DNA from: Rosettibacter sp964572725
GTDB lineage: Bacteria > Bacteroidota > Ignavibacteria > Ignavibacteriales > Melioribacteraceae
Length of the DNA: 64,000 nt
Direction: 5' to 3'
Assembly: GCA_964572725.1 (NCBI GenBank)
Contig: CAZNFW010000011.1
Location: 1-64,000 of the forward strand
Shown: one piece after another, positions 28,395 through 37,974 of the stretch
Numbering within the stretch: the stretch's first letter is position 1
How the letters are laid out: the number at the start of each line of letters is the position of its first letter
Notes under the pieces: model-generated
Told to the model about the DNA's origin: nothing
Database searches by the model: none
The model's input: the letters and a program-made list of their open reading frames with translations, nothing else
Made by a program: the position numbers and the translations under genes

Positions 28395-29159
28395 TTAATT
28401 ATCTAACAATTCATCATATAATTTTTTGAATCTTTTTACATCTTCCCAGCAGCCGCGTTTCCATTGAGGGTTTCTTAATAATGCTGCTGGGTGATATGTT
28501 ACAAGAACTTTTATACCATTAAATTCATAAATATTTTCTCTAAGTGAAGATAATGATAATTTTTTATTTAGCAAGCCATTGGCAGCAATTCTACCAAGAC
28601 ATAAAATTAATTTGGGTTTTATCAAATCAATTTGTTTGTGCAAATACGGCATACATGTTTCCATTTCAGATGGTAAAGGGTCACGATTTCCCGGTGGTCT
28701 GCATTTCAATATATTGGCTATATAAACATCGTTTCTTGATAAGTTAATTGCTTTCAAAATATCATTTAATAATTTACCTGCTCTACCAACAAAAGGTTCA
28801 CCCTGAAGGTCTTCGTCTGCACCGGGAGCTTCACCAATTAACATTGCATGAGCATTTGGATTCCCTACACCGAATACAAATTTTGTTCTTGTTTTTCCAA
28901 GAGGACATTTTTGACATTGATTTATCATCGAATCCAATTCTTCAAGAGAATTAGCATTCATAAAATTTTCCTGAAAAAGATTTTCGTTCAAATCTATCTC
29001 TACTTTTTCTGATATTTTTAAGTCTTCGGTTTGTTCATCATCTTGATTCTCATAAGTAACTTTCTTAAGAGAGTCAAATAAATAATCTCCAAATATTTCC
29101 TGCTGCAACTTCAGTGATGCAATAATTCTTTTTTTAATTTCATTATCCAAAGTATTCAT
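28395..29159 (-). CDS. Family 4-type uracil-DNA glycosylase (iron-sulfur)
   Basis: 254 residues. Residues ~75-254 match Fe-S uracil-DNA glycosylases: Cys82 and Cys85 in INQCQKCPLGKTRTKFVFG, the active-site GEAPGADEDLQGEPFVG at ~109-125, Cys153 in ILKCRPPGNRDP and Cys169 in MPYL context, and LCLGRIAANGLL with VTYHPAALLRNP near the end. All four cluster cysteines are present. Residues 1-70 are an acidic, probably flexible extension. The enzyme removes uracil from DNA. It lies directly upstream of dnaB on the same strand, and the rpoZ terminator separates it from the yicC-gmk-rpoZ operon. Confidence 0.94.
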   Translation of the reverse strand: MNTLDNEIKKRIIASLKLQQEIFGDYLFDSLKKVTYENQDDEQTEDLKISEKVEIDLNENLFQENFMNANSLEELDSMINQCQKCPLGKTRTKFVFGVGNPNAHAMLIGEAPGADEDLQGEPFVGRAGKLLNDILKAINLSRNDVYIANILKCRPPGNRDPLPSEMETCMPYLHKQIDLIKPKLILCLGRIAANGLLNKKLSLSSLRENIYEFNGIKVLVTYHPAALLRNPQWKRGCWEDVKRFKKLYDELLDN

Positions 29160-29238
29160 CTCAAATCTTTTAAATGAACAAAATGAATTTAAGAAATATT
29201 TTATAAAGATATGATGAGGAGAGAAAATAATATTTTAA

Positions 29239-29305
29239 AAATCAGCTTTTTAGATTTAGCATTAAAAATTATTACTAAGTATTGCTATCTCCAAAAAGCT
29301 GATTT
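29239..29305 (-). terminator. Hairpin terminator of the yicC-gmk-rpoZ operon
   Basis: Inverted repeat of 13 bases (arms 29239-29251 and 29293-29305) with a ~41-base loop that itself holds a partly paired AGCA/TGCT stem. It lies seven bases after the rpoZ stop on the minus strand, and the distal arm ends in Ts (CTGATTTTTAAAA context), so it looks like a terminator. The large loop makes the call less certain than a short hairpin. Confidence 0.6.
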
Positions 29306-29311
29306 AGTATA

Positions 29312-29599
29312 TTATGATTTGTAACGATATTCTAAACCTTTTTCAACTAATTCATTAATTGCTTTTATATGTGGTTTTTCTCTCTTTTCAAATTCGAGAG
29401 ATAATTTTAATTGTTCTGGATTTTCTTTATCCTCAAATTCATCATCATCACTTGTAATAACCGAGCTTAATAAAGTATTGAATTCGAGTTTATACTCGTC
29501 GTTAATTTTACGAGCTTTGCGTGAAGCTACTACTACTGCTTCATACAAATTAGGAATTTTTTCCTTAATCTTACGCAAATCAATTGGTTTTAGTGCCAT
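29312..29599 (-). CDS. rpoZ: RNA polymerase omega subunit
   Basis: 95 residues, soluble. The start MALKPIDLRKIKEKIPNLYE, then AVVVASRKARKINDEY, matches the RpoZ family, in which the N-terminal helix plus the AxxARQI-like helix dock on the beta' subunit. The last ~25 residues (EKREKPHIKAINELVEKGLE) suit the lineage's helical C-terminus. An AGGAGG ribosome-binding site stands right before the ATG. It lies nine bases downstream of gmk, the common gmk-rpoZ arrangement. A hairpin terminator follows the stop. Confidence 0.88.
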   Translation of the reverse strand: MALKPIDLRKIKEKIPNLYEAVVVASRKARKINDEYKLEFNTLLSSVITSDDDEFEDKENPEQLKLSLEFEKREKPHIKAINELVEKGLEYRYKS

Positions 29600-29608
29600 A
29601 TTATCCTC

Positions 29609-30169
29609 CTACGATATTTCTTTTTCAATTATCTTTTTTACTTTTTCTTTTGCTTCTTCAAGATTTATGTTTTCAACTACATAATCAAATTTATCTTTGT
29701 AACTTAATTCCATTTCTGCTCTTTCAAGTCTTTTTCTTAAATCTTCATCTGTTTCGGTATTTCTCTTTTTTAATCTTTCTTTTAATTCATCAATGCTTGG
29801 TGGAACTATAAAAATCAGAACAGTATCAGGATAAGCTTTTTTAATATTCAATGCACCTTTGACATCTACTTCAAAAATTGTTGTATATCCATTGCTTAAA
29901 TTTTCATCAATAGTTTTTTTTAATGTTCCATAATAATAGTCGTAAAATTTTTCCCACTCCACAAATTCATTATTTTCAATTTTTCGTTTGAATTCTTCTT
30001 CAGTGATAAAGTAGTAATCAACCCCGTCAATTTCATCAGGTCTCTTTTTTCTTGTGGTAGCCGATACAGAAAATTTAAAATCAGGAAAACTCTTGAGTAT
30101 ATCTTTAACAATTGTAGTTTTACCTGCACCACTTGGAGCTGAGAAAACAAATAATTTTGGTTTTGCCAC
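29609..30169 (-). CDS. gmk: Guanylate kinase
   Basis: 186 residues, standard length. P-loop SAPSGAGKTTIVKDIL at ~10-25, GMP-binding SATTRKKRPDEIDGVDYYFI, EFVEWEKFYDYYYGT and VDVKGALNIKKAYPD, and the lid region LKKRNTETDEDLRKRLER. It phosphorylates GMP to GDP. The start is GTG at 30169, three bases after the yicC stop, so these genes are translationally close. It is followed by rpoZ. Confidence 0.96.
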   Translation of the reverse strand: MAKPKLFVFSAPSGAGKTTIVKDILKSFPDFKFSVSATTRKKRPDEIDGVDYYFITEEEFKRKIENNEFVEWEKFYDYYYGTLKKTIDENLSNGYTTIFEVDVKGALNIKKAYPDTVLIFIVPPSIDELKERLKKRNTETDEDLRKRLERAEMELSYKDKFDYVVENINLEEAKEKVKKIIEKEIS

Positions 30170-30172
30170 TTT

Positions 30173-31048
30173 TTACTCAATATTTTGAATTTGTTCACGT
30201 ATTTTTTCAATTTCTTCTTTAATTAAAATTCCAGTATGCGAAATTTCAGATGAAACTGCTTTGCTGTTAATTGTATTTGCTTCTCTATTCATTTCCTGCA
30301 AAATAAAATTTAGTTTTCTTCCTGCATCCTCAGAATTTTCGATTGTATCTAAAAATAATTTTATATGACTTTTCAAGCGAACACATTCTTCTGTTACATC
30401 AAATCTTTCTGAAAGCAAAGCAAGTTCAGTAATTAGTCTTTGTTCATTATCTATAAAACCTGAAACTAATTGTCTGGCTTTTTCTTTAAAATTCTCAAAA
30501 TACAATTGCAAATTTTCTTCTTTAATTTTTTCAACATGTTGAACCGCTGATTCTATAATTTCAATTCTTTTTCTAATATCTTTTTCCAGTTCATGACCTT
30601 CTGCATTTCGCATTTTATTCATTTCAGAAATTGCAGCATCAATTACCTGATTGAGCAATTCCATTTCTTCATTAAACTCATCTGGTTCAGCTTTTAAAAA
30701 TAGATGCTGGAATTGAATTAAATCGGTAAATTTTATTTTATCTTTAAGCCCAGCAGCTTTTCGAATATCTTTTAACATTTTCAAAGTAGATTTAACTGCT
30801 GCAGGGTCAAAAGTGAATATATCATCTTCTAAATTATTTTTTTTAAATGTTATACTTAAAAAAACTTTTCCTCTTTTTATTTGACTTTTAACTCTTTCTC
30901 TAATTTCAAATTCTTTATCATATAAAAATTTTGGCAGGCGAAGGGAAAGTTCGAGATATCTGCTGTTAAGACTTTTGACTTCGGCTTCTATAATTAAATC
31001 TCCTTTCTGAATAACGGCTTTCCCATAGCCTGTCATGCTAGTAATCAT
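30173..31048 (-). CDS. yicC: YicC-family endoribonuclease
   Basis: 291 residues, normal for YicC. It opens MITSMTGYGKAVIQKGDLII followed by VEVKSLNSRYLELSLRLP, the YicC N-terminal signature. The DUF1732 C-terminus is clear in KLNFILQEMNREANTINSKA and the end VSSEISHTGILIKEEIEKIR. YicC homologues have been shown to have endoribonuclease activity in E. coli and Bacillus, and earlier names described only stress survival. It heads the yicC-gmk-rpoZ operon, which is conserved in many bacteria. ATG 31048 is used. Confidence 0.93.
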   Translation of the reverse strand: MITSMTGYGKAVIQKGDLIIEAEVKSLNSRYLELSLRLPKFLYDKEFEIRERVKSQIKRGKVFLSITFKKNNLEDDIFTFDPAAVKSTLKMLKDIRKAAGLKDKIKFTDLIQFQHLFLKAEPDEFNEEMELLNQVIDAAISEMNKMRNAEGHELEKDIRKRIEIIESAVQHVEKIKEENLQLYFENFKEKARQLVSGFIDNEQRLITELALLSERFDVTEECVRLKSHIKLFLDTIENSEDAGRKLNFILQEMNREANTINSKAVSSEISHTGILIKEEIEKIREQIQNIE

Positions 31049-31139
31049 TAAAAAGCTCCTAAAAAGTAGCTACAAAATTACTCAAAATTATTTTTATCAA
31101 CAAAGTTAATATTACTACCCTCTAAAAGTGGCAAGAATA

Positions 31140-33269
31140 TCAGAAAGCTTCACCAATTCCAATATGGAATTGAAGTAAATCCTTAAAAAATTTCTTTGTT
31201 GAAATATTTTTTTTATTCATCGGGTCATATAATTTTATACCGAAATCAATTCGAATTGGCGCGAAGTCAGAATAATATCTCAACCCAAAACCTCCAGCGA
31301 CTGCAATCTCATTAAGCTTAGCATTTTTGTAATCGTTCCACGTATTTCCATAATCCAGAAATAATACTGAGCCTATTTTTCCAAACAGGCGATTTCTTGT
31401 TTCAATTGAACCTTCGAGTAAAAAGAATCCTCCTGTGGGTGCTCCTTTTTCAAGAATTGCTTCTAAATCTTCGAGGGATATTTGATTAATATTTTCTATT
31501 GGAAGCAATTCCTGCTGCGGAACTAACTGCCGAGTATTCCAACCTCGAACAGAATTGCTGCCTCCTGCATAAAACCTTTGATTTAATGGAATATTCGATT
31601 TATCACCTCTAAATGTAAAAATCTGACCAATTTTAAATTTTGCACCTAATGAATTTTCAGATAACTTATAAACAGGTAAAAAAACAGTTGTGGTTATAAG
31701 AGTTTTTATATATAAAGGTCTTGAAAATTCAGAATGAATTAATTTTGTAAAAAGGTAAGGGATAGAATTTGCTTCTTCCAACAATAAATTCAAAGAATAT
31801 CCTCTTGTCGGGAAAAAAATATCGTTAGTCTTATTAGCTCCCAATAAAACTCCCAGAATAGCATTTGTACTTGATGTTGGAAGTTCTCCACCAAGAACAT
31901 TATAAACCAGATTTTTTGAAAGGGAATCTGCATCTTCAGGTGTGTAATTATAACGTTGATAGTAACGCGTAAGCAGATTAATCAAGTATCTGTCCTTATA
32001 AGTATATTCTGCTCTTTCGACTGTTAAGTATGTGTTTAGAGTGTTAAAATAAGTATGAATTGGAAGTTCAAAATCGAATCCGAGTCTTGCACCATAAAGT
32101 AATGAATTGTATTCAAGTTTTCTCTTTTGAGCAGTTATGTAGGATTCAATTTTAGTATTAATTTGTTTTCCAAATAAAAATGGTTGTTCAATACTAATTC
32201 TTGCATCGCCATAACCAAAAATAGTTGAATCTGCAAAAGAAGGATGACGAATAAATTCAGAAACATTTTGAGCTGCAGCAGATGAATTTATTCTAAATTT
32301 TCTTGCATCACCAAAAAAATTCTTTTTAGTAAATCCTAATCCCAGACCAAGATTAAATGTATTATCCTCATTGTTAATAATTAATTCTGGAGATAATTCA
32401 TGCAGCATTCCAATATCTGCACTAATGATTAATGGGACTGTATTTCCAGCTGTATCTGATATAATACTGTTAATTACTGATGATGTGAATAAATCTGTTC
32501 GGTATAATCTAATTTGTCCACGTTGAATATCATAATTACTGTAATATTGACCGGGTTTTATTCCGACTATTTCTTTCAGCAAATTATCATCAACAAAATC
32601 TTTGCCGCTGCCTGTTTTTGAAGTATAAATTTCTCGTATAGTATATCTCTTACCTGGATTGAAATTTATTTGCACATCAACAATATTTTTCATAGTATCA
32701 ACTATAATATCTGGTATATCACTTACGGCAAGCATATATCCATTATCACGCAGATAATTTATTACAACATTTTTATAATTTTCAACTAATTGTTCATTAT
32801 AAATTTTATTTGTATCTATCCTGGTACTGTTCAATATATTTTCCTGAAATTCTTTTGGGATTGAGTTTAGTCCATTTAATTTTAGAGAATGAAATTTAGC
32901 AGGTTCTCCTTCATCAATTGTAAAAATTAAAACTGCTGATTTTTTATCATCTGAAATTATATAGCTGGATTTAATCTTAGTTTTAAAAAATCCATTAGAT
33001 AAATAAAATTGCTTCAAAGCAGTTACATCTGATTGTACAAGCAGTGAATCAAAATATGAGGGTGCATCACCAAGACTTGTGAATTTATGTAGAAATTGTG
33101 AAATCCAGCTGGGAGATTCTTTTGATATTATTACTTCCGATAATTCTGACTTCGAGAATGAACGGTTTCCAATAAATTCGATTTTCTTTAGTTCCAGTTC
33201 TTTCCCGTTTTGAGCAAAAATGCTTACTGCAAAAAACAGAAAAAATATTTTCGTTAATTTACTTTTCAA
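31140..33269 (-). CDS. Omp85/BamA-TamA-like outer-membrane protein with POTRA domains
   Basis: About 709 residues from TTG 33269, which gives a clean signal peptide (KSKLTKIFFLFFAVSIFAQ). A longer frame opens at TTG 33308, inside the upstream gene. Three to four POTRA domains (~30-330; e.g. LELKKIEFIGNRSFSKSELS, AVLIFTIDEGEPAKFHSLKL, VQINFNPGKRYTIREIYTS) are followed by a 16-strand barrel with the Omp85 lid motif VRGW in GGSNSVRGWNTRQLVPQ. It ends in an aromatic (QFHIGIGEAF). BamA inserts outer-membrane proteins and TamA helps autotransporters. The POTRA number and length suit a TamA-like or second BamA-type member, so no symbol is given. It overlaps or abuts the YkuD gene. Confidence 0.85.
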   Translation of the reverse strand: MKSKLTKIFFLFFAVSIFAQNGKELELKKIEFIGNRSFSKSELSEVIISKESPSWISQFLHKFTSLGDAPSYFDSLLVQSDVTALKQFYLSNGFFKTKIKSSYIISDDKKSAVLIFTIDEGEPAKFHSLKLNGLNSIPKEFQENILNSTRIDTNKIYNEQLVENYKNVVINYLRDNGYMLAVSDIPDIIVDTMKNIVDVQINFNPGKRYTIREIYTSKTGSGKDFVDDNLLKEIVGIKPGQYYSNYDIQRGQIRLYRTDLFTSSVINSIISDTAGNTVPLIISADIGMLHELSPELIINNEDNTFNLGLGLGFTKKNFFGDARKFRINSSAAAQNVSEFIRHPSFADSTIFGYGDARISIEQPFLFGKQINTKIESYITAQKRKLEYNSLLYGARLGFDFELPIHTYFNTLNTYLTVERAEYTYKDRYLINLLTRYYQRYNYTPEDADSLSKNLVYNVLGGELPTSSTNAILGVLLGANKTNDIFFPTRGYSLNLLLEEANSIPYLFTKLIHSEFSRPLYIKTLITTTVFLPVYKLSENSLGAKFKIGQIFTFRGDKSNIPLNQRFYAGGSNSVRGWNTRQLVPQQELLPIENINQISLEDLEAILEKGAPTGGFFLLEGSIETRNRLFGKIGSVLFLDYGNTWNDYKNAKLNEIAVAGGFGLRYYSDFAPIRIDFGIKLYDPMNKKNISTKKFFKDLLQFHIGIGEAF

Positions 33270-33279
33270 GTAATTTTTT

Positions 33280-33906
33280 TCAGTAAATAATTTTAACTGT
33301 TGTTCCAACTTTTACAACCGAATATAATTCATCAATATTTTTATTACTAACAGCAATTGAACCGTTAGTCCAATTAAAAGTAAAAGGAAGATTTCTAAAA
33401 ATAAAATCATATTCTCCAATTCCATGAATACCAATATTAGACCCAAGTCGTGTATCTGAAGGAGGACAATCATTTCGACTTAATGCGTCCAATATTTTAA
33501 TATATTCATTTTGATTTATATATCCCTGCTTGTAAGCTTCCGCAGCATCTTTTTCATTCGGATAATTAATTTTTAAGAACTTGTGATATTTTGAATGAAC
33601 ATCAATTTCACATATTTGATATTCCCCAATAGGAGTTACAAAATCATCAGCAGAAGTTTTTACAATGCTATTATTTTTCCCGAATACAGCTTTATATGTT
33701 TTAATAAGAATTTTATCCGAGTAGAGTTCCAGTTTATAATTTCTTCTGTCAATCTTTATCCATGTATTTTCAAACTTATTAATTCCTTTTTTTCTCATTG
33801 CTTCTATTAAATCAATTTCTCTCGAATTAAGAAGAATACCATAACATAATAATCCAATAAAAAATATTATTATGCTTGAACTTATGTATAGAATATTTTT
33901 AAGCAA
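33280..33906 (-). CDS. YkuD-fold (L,D-transpeptidase-like) protein with Ser in place of catalytic Cys
   Basis: 208 residues with an N-terminal membrane anchor (IIIFFIGLLCYGILL). A YkuD domain spans ~50-205: WIKIDRRNYKLELYSDKILI, TPIGEYQI, the conserved His161-Gly162 in IGIHGIGEYDF and the terminal NWTNGSIAVSNKNIDELYSV. In active L,D-transpeptidases the last motif carries a cysteine (GCI/GCV). Here the codon is TCA for serine (position 183), so normal thioester catalysis is unlikely. The start is TTG 33906 with no alternative ATG. It lies upstream of, and overlaps, the Omp85-like gene, so a role at the envelope is likely. Substitution of the nucleophile is seen directly, while loss of activity is inferred. 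Confidence 0.85.
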   Translation of the reverse strand: MLKNILYISSSIIIFFIGLLCYGILLNSREIDLIEAMRKKGINKFENTWIKIDRRNYKLELYSDKILIKTYKAVFGKNNSIVKTSADDFVTPIGEYQICEIDVHSKYHKFLKINYPNEKDAAEAYKQGYINQNEYIKILDALSRNDCPPSDTRLGSNIGIHGIGEYDFIFRNLPFTFNWTNGSIAVSNKNIDELYSVVKVGTTVKIIY

Positions 33907-33978
33907 TTTTAATAAAGATTTTATTGAGTGCTGATAATTACTAATCTTTATACAAAAGTATTATAATTAAATAATAAA

Positions 33979-34010
33979 TTAAGAGCGAATCGAGGGTGAT
34001 TCGCTCTTAA
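33979..34010 (-). terminator. Hairpin terminator of the malic-enzyme gene
   Basis: A perfect 13-base inverted repeat (arms 33979-33991 and 33998-34010) with a six-base loop lies 22 bases after the maeB stop on the minus strand. On that strand it is followed by an AT-rich stretch with T runs, so it should terminate maeB and insulate the YkuD gene. Confidence 0.82.
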
Positions 34011-34032
34011 AATAAAATAGAAAACTGTACCA

Positions 34033-36285
34033 TTATTTAGCATTTTCTGCTTCAACAACTGCTATAGCAGACATATTAATAATATCTCTTACAGTATCAC
34101 CTTTTTGAATTACATGAACGGGTTTTTTCATTCCAACAAGTATTGGGCCAATTACAATTGCATCAGTTAATCTCTGCAATAATTTATAAGCAATATTTCC
34201 AGCATCGAGGTTCGGGAAAATTAAAACATTTGCACCGCCTTTTAGATTTGAAAACGGAAACTCTGTTTCTATTTTTTCGGGAACAACTGCTGTATCAGCT
34301 TGCATTTCACCATCAATGATTAAATCAGGATATTTTTCTCTAACAATTTTAACAGCTTGAGCAACTTTTTGTGATTGAGGATAAGGAGCACTTCCAAAAT
34401 TACTGAAAGAAAGCATTGCAATTTTAGGAACTATGTCGAACATCTTTACTGCTTCTGCAGTATTTATTGCAATTTCTGCAAGTTGTTCTGCTGTTGGTTC
34501 AACATTGACAGTTGTATCTGCAAAGAAAAATATTCTTCTTTTAATTATAACTATATACATACCTGATACAATCTTAACACCATTTTTTACACCAATACAT
34601 TGGAGTGCAGGTCGAATAGTATGAGGATAATGAGAAGTTAATCCACTAAGCATAGCATCAGCATCACCGAGTTCAACCATCATTGCCCCGAAATAATTTG
34701 GAATTTTGATCATATTATGTGCATCTCTCTGTGTAACACCTTTTCTTTGTCGTTTTTTATAAAATTCACTTGCATAAAATTCTGCTTTAGGAGATTTCTG
34801 CGGGTCAATAATTTGAAATATTTTTTCATCGTAACCAAGGTCTTTTATTTTATCTTTAATGATTTCTTCATTCCCAAGTAAAATTGGCACACCAATATTT
34901 TCATCATAAACAGAATAAGCAGCACGAATAATTTTTTCTTCTTCACCTTCTGGATAAACAATTCTTTTTGGATTTTTACGAGCTTTATGAACCATAACAC
35001 GAACAATTTCAGTAGAAAAGCCCATTCTTTCTTGAAGCTGTTCAATATAAGCATTCATATCCTCAATGGGTTTTCTTGCAACGCGTGTTTCCATAGCAGC
35101 TCTGGCTACTGCAGGTGCTACATACCATAAAACTCTTGGGTCAAATGGTTTTGGGATAATATATTCCGGACCGAAAGAGAATTCTTTTCCACCATATGCA
35201 TTAATAACAACTTCTGGAACTTTCTCTTTAGCAAGTTGAGCAAGTGCCATTGTAGCTGCCATTTTCATTTCTTGATTAATTTTTCTTGCTCTTACATCTA
35301 ATGCACCCCTAAAAATAAATGGAAATCCAAGTACATTATTTACTTGATTTGGATAATCACTCCTTCCTGTTGCCATGATAATATCTTTTCTAGCATCTAC
35401 AGCATCTTCATACCTTATCTCCGGATCAGGATTTGCCATAGCAAAAACTATAGGATTCTTTGCCATTGATTTAACCATTTCTTTTGATAAAATATTTCCT
35501 ATCGATAAACCAATAAATACATCTGCACCTTTCATTGCATCTGCTAAGTCTTTATATACAATATCTTGAGCAAATTGTGCTTTATACTTATTCAAATCAG
35601 TTCTTTTATTGTTAATATGCCCTTTTGTGTCAAACATAGAAATATTTTCCCTTCTAACACCTGCAGCCATATACATATTACAACAAGCAATAGCAGCTGC
35701 TCCAGCTCCAGAAACTACAATCCTTAAATCAGATAATTTCTTGCCAGCAATTTCAGCAGCATTAATTAAAGCAGCACATGAAATAATTGCAGTACCATGC
35801 TGGTCATCATGAAAAACAGGAATATTCATCGTTCTAATTAATTCTTCTTCAATTTCAAAACATTCAGGAGCTTTAATATCTTCGAGATTAATACCTCCAA
35901 AAGTTGGTTCCAAAAGCTGAACTGCTCTTATAACTTCTTTTGGGTCATGAGTATTAAGTTCAATATCAAAAACATCAATGTCAGCAAATCTTTTAAATAA
36001 AACACCTTTGCCTTCCATAACTGGTTTGCCAGCATGAGGACCAATATCACCTAATCCAAGAACAGCGGTGCCATTTGATACAACAGCAACTAAATTTCCT
36101 TTCGCAGTGTACTTGTAAACATCTTCTTCATTCTTTTCAATTTCTCTGCACGGTTCTGCAACCCCTGGTGTGTAAGCTAAGGATAACTCGCGTGCAGTAT
36201 AACACGGTTTGGTCGGTATTACTTCAATTTTTCCTTTACGACCTTCGCTATGATACCTTAGTGCTTCTTCTTTACTGATTGACAT
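34033..36285 (-). CDS. maeB: NADP-dependent malic enzyme fused to phosphotransacetylase-like domain
   Basis: 750 residues. The malic enzyme part (1-~430) has ELSLAYTPGVAEPCREIEKN, VSNGTAVLGLGDIGPHAGKP, FGGINLEDIKAPECFEIEEE, HDDQHGTAIISCAALINAAE and the NAD(P) site VVSGAGAAAIACCNMYMAAG. Residues ~430-750 form a phosphate-acetyltransferase-like domain (KNPKRIVYPEGEEEKIIRAA, EMQADTAVVPEKIETEFPFS, GANVLIFPNLDAGNIAYKLL). The two-domain MaeB form oxidatively decarboxylates malate to pyruvate, and the second domain is usually regulatory (acetyl-CoA binding) rather than catalytic. ATG 36285 has AAGGAAG upstream. It is a single-gene unit with its own terminator. Confidence 0.96.
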   Translation of the reverse strand: MSISKEEALRYHSEGRKGKIEVIPTKPCYTARELSLAYTPGVAEPCREIEKNEEDVYKYTAKGNLVAVVSNGTAVLGLGDIGPHAGKPVMEGKGVLFKRFADIDVFDIELNTHDPKEVIRAVQLLEPTFGGINLEDIKAPECFEIEEELIRTMNIPVFHDDQHGTAIISCAALINAAEIAGKKLSDLRIVVSGAGAAAIACCNMYMAAGVRRENISMFDTKGHINNKRTDLNKYKAQFAQDIVYKDLADAMKGADVFIGLSIGNILSKEMVKSMAKNPIVFAMANPDPEIRYEDAVDARKDIIMATGRSDYPNQVNNVLGFPFIFRGALDVRARKINQEMKMAATMALAQLAKEKVPEVVINAYGGKEFSFGPEYIIPKPFDPRVLWYVAPAVARAAMETRVARKPIEDMNAYIEQLQERMGFSTEIVRVMVHKARKNPKRIVYPEGEEEKIIRAAYSVYDENIGVPILLGNEEIIKDKIKDLGYDEKIFQIIDPQKSPKAEFYASEFYKKRQRKGVTQRDAHNMIKIPNYFGAMMVELGDADAMLSGLTSHYPHTIRPALQCIGVKNGVKIVSGMYIVIIKRRIFFFADTTVNVEPTAEQLAEIAINTAEAVKMFDIVPKIAMLSFSNFGSAPYPQSQKVAQAVKIVREKYPDLIIDGEMQADTAVVPEKIETEFPFSNLKGGANVLIFPNLDAGNIAYKLLQRLTDAIVIGPILVGMKKPVHVIQKGDTVRDIINMSAIAVVEAENAK

Positions 36286-36539
36286 TTTAAAAACTTCCTT
36301 AAATTAATTTGTAAATTATAATTTATGTTCCTTTGGTTCTAAAATATGTATTAACTTTCAAATAAAAAAAGATTTTTATATCTAAAAGAATTAATGATTT
36401 CATAATTAACCTTTTTTGAAATTTTATTAACAATGAAAAAAATTACCCGTGAACTAAAATTTAATTTATATTTCTGAATTTTAATAAAATTGATTTTAGA
36501 ACATCAAAAGAATATTTTTGAACTCAAAAGGAAATAAAA

Positions 36540-37628
36540 ATGAAAATTGAAGAGATAATTCGAAGTGTTCCCAAAGTATTGCTTCATGACCATTTAGACG
36601 GTGGTCTTCGTCCTCAAACTGTAATTGAGTTAGCTAAGGATATCAAGTACAATAAATTACCTACAACCGACCCTGAGGAATTACGTGAATGGTTTCATCG
36701 AGGTGCAAATAAAGGAAATCTTGTTGAATATCTTCAAGGTTTTGAACACACATGTGCTGTTATGCAAACAAAAGAAGCACTTTTTCGTGTTGCCTATGAA
36801 ATGATGGAAGATATGAAAAATGATGGTGTAGTTTATGTTGAAACAAGATTTGCCCCTGTATTTCATACTCAAAAAGGTTTATACTATGAAGATATTCTTA
36901 ATGCAGTACTCGAAGGTTTGGAAAAAGGCAAACAAGATTTTGGAGTTGGCTATGGATTAATCTTATGCGGCATGAGAAATATGAAAAATACTTTAGAGAT
37001 TGCCGAGCTTGCAGTAAATTTCAGGAAACATGGAGTTGTTGGTTTTGACCTTGCAGGCGAAGAAGGCGGCTATCCTCCTAAAAAACATCTCGAAGCTTTT
37101 CAATACATTAAACAAAAAAATTTCAATATTACAATTCATGCCGGAGAAGCTTTTGGAAAAGAATCAATTTGGCAGGCTATTCAGATTTGCGGAGCTCATA
37201 GAATTGGTCATGCAACAAGACTGATTGAAGACATTGTTTTTGATAAAGATGGAAATGTTGTAGCACTCGGTGAATTGGCTCAATATATACTTGATACTCG
37301 CTTGCCGCTTGAAATTAATCTATTGAGCAATGTTCACACAGGTGCGGTTGATAAATTAGAAAATCATCCTTTTATTAAACTATACAAAGAAAAATTCAGA
37401 GTATTTTTAAATACAGATGATAGATTAATGAGCAATACAACATTAACTAAAGAATATGTAATTGCAAGTGAATTATTTGGATTGAATTTAGATGATATCG
37501 AAAAACTTAACATCAATGCAATGAAATCATCATTCATTCCTTACAAAGAAAGACTTAATTATATTTACAATGTCATAAAACCCGGTTTCCAAAAAATGAG
37601 AGAAAAACTTTTATCACTAAAGGTGTAA
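36540..37628 (+). CDS. add: Adenosine deaminase family protein
   Basis: 362 residues. The metal-site histidines are in LLHDHLDGGLRP, the substrate-site HAGEAFGKESIWQAIQICGA includes the conserved HAGE, and GHATRLIED and LNTDDRLMSN carry further ligands. These define the adenosine/AMP deaminase family. The typical reaction is adenosine to inosine, although some members act on adenine or on modified nucleosides. An AAAGGAA ribosome-binding site stands before ATG 36540. It begins a plus-strand cluster with a small gene and hutU. The 254-base upstream gap shared with maeB should hold divergent promoters. Confidence 0.9.
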   Translation: MKIEEIIRSVPKVLLHDHLDGGLRPQTVIELAKDIKYNKLPTTDPEELREWFHRGANKGNLVEYLQGFEHTCAVMQTKEALFRVAYEMMEDMKNDGVVYVETRFAPVFHTQKGLYYEDILNAVLEGLEKGKQDFGVGYGLILCGMRNMKNTLEIAELAVNFRKHGVVGFDLAGEEGGYPPKKHLEAFQYIKQKNFNITIHAGEAFGKESIWQAIQICGAHRIGHATRLIEDIVFDKDGNVVALGELAQYILDTRLPLEINLLSNVHTGAVDKLENHPFIKLYKEKFRVFLNTDDRLMSNTTLTKEYVIASELFGLNLDDIEKLNINAMKSSFIPYKERLNYIYNVIKPGFQKMREKLLSLKV

Positions 37629-37633
37629 TAACT

Positions 37634-37972
37634 ATGGCGAAACAACTTTTCAAAAATTACACACATCATTTCGACAAGAATGAAAAAAAATTACTGGAGA
37701 CTTTTTGTAAAACTTTACTAAAACAAATGAGTGCTGATGAAAAATTTTATGGTGATATCCGCGCATTCAATTCTATACTTAATAAACTAAATGAATCATC
37801 AGGTGAAATTAGATTCACAAAAGAAGAAAAAACAAAACTTGTTTTTAGATTAAAAGAAAATGTTGAGCATATTGAAAAACAATTAAAGAAATCGGGATTT
37901 ATCAAAAGATGGCTTTTAAAATCTGTTTTTACACAATATAAAAATTTATTACAAAATCATTTTAATGAATAA
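37634..37972 (+). CDS. Unrecognised helical protein, co-transcribed with add and hutU
   Basis: 112 residues. It is rich in Lys and Leu and predicted mostly helical, with FKNYTHHFDKNEKKLLETF near the start and a helical tail (RWLLKSVFTQYKNLLQNHFN). No signal peptide, cysteine pair or enzymatic motif is seen. It begins five bases after the add stop and ends two bases before hutU, so it is a genuine operon member. Codon use looks like its neighbours. I do not recognise a family. Confidence 0.7.
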   Translation: MAKQLFKNYTHHFDKNEKKLLETFCKTLLKQMSADEKFYGDIRAFNSILNKLNESSGEIRFTKEEKTKLVFRLKENVEHIEKQLKKSGFIKRWLLKSVFTQYKNLLQNHFNE

Positions 37973-37974
37973 AT

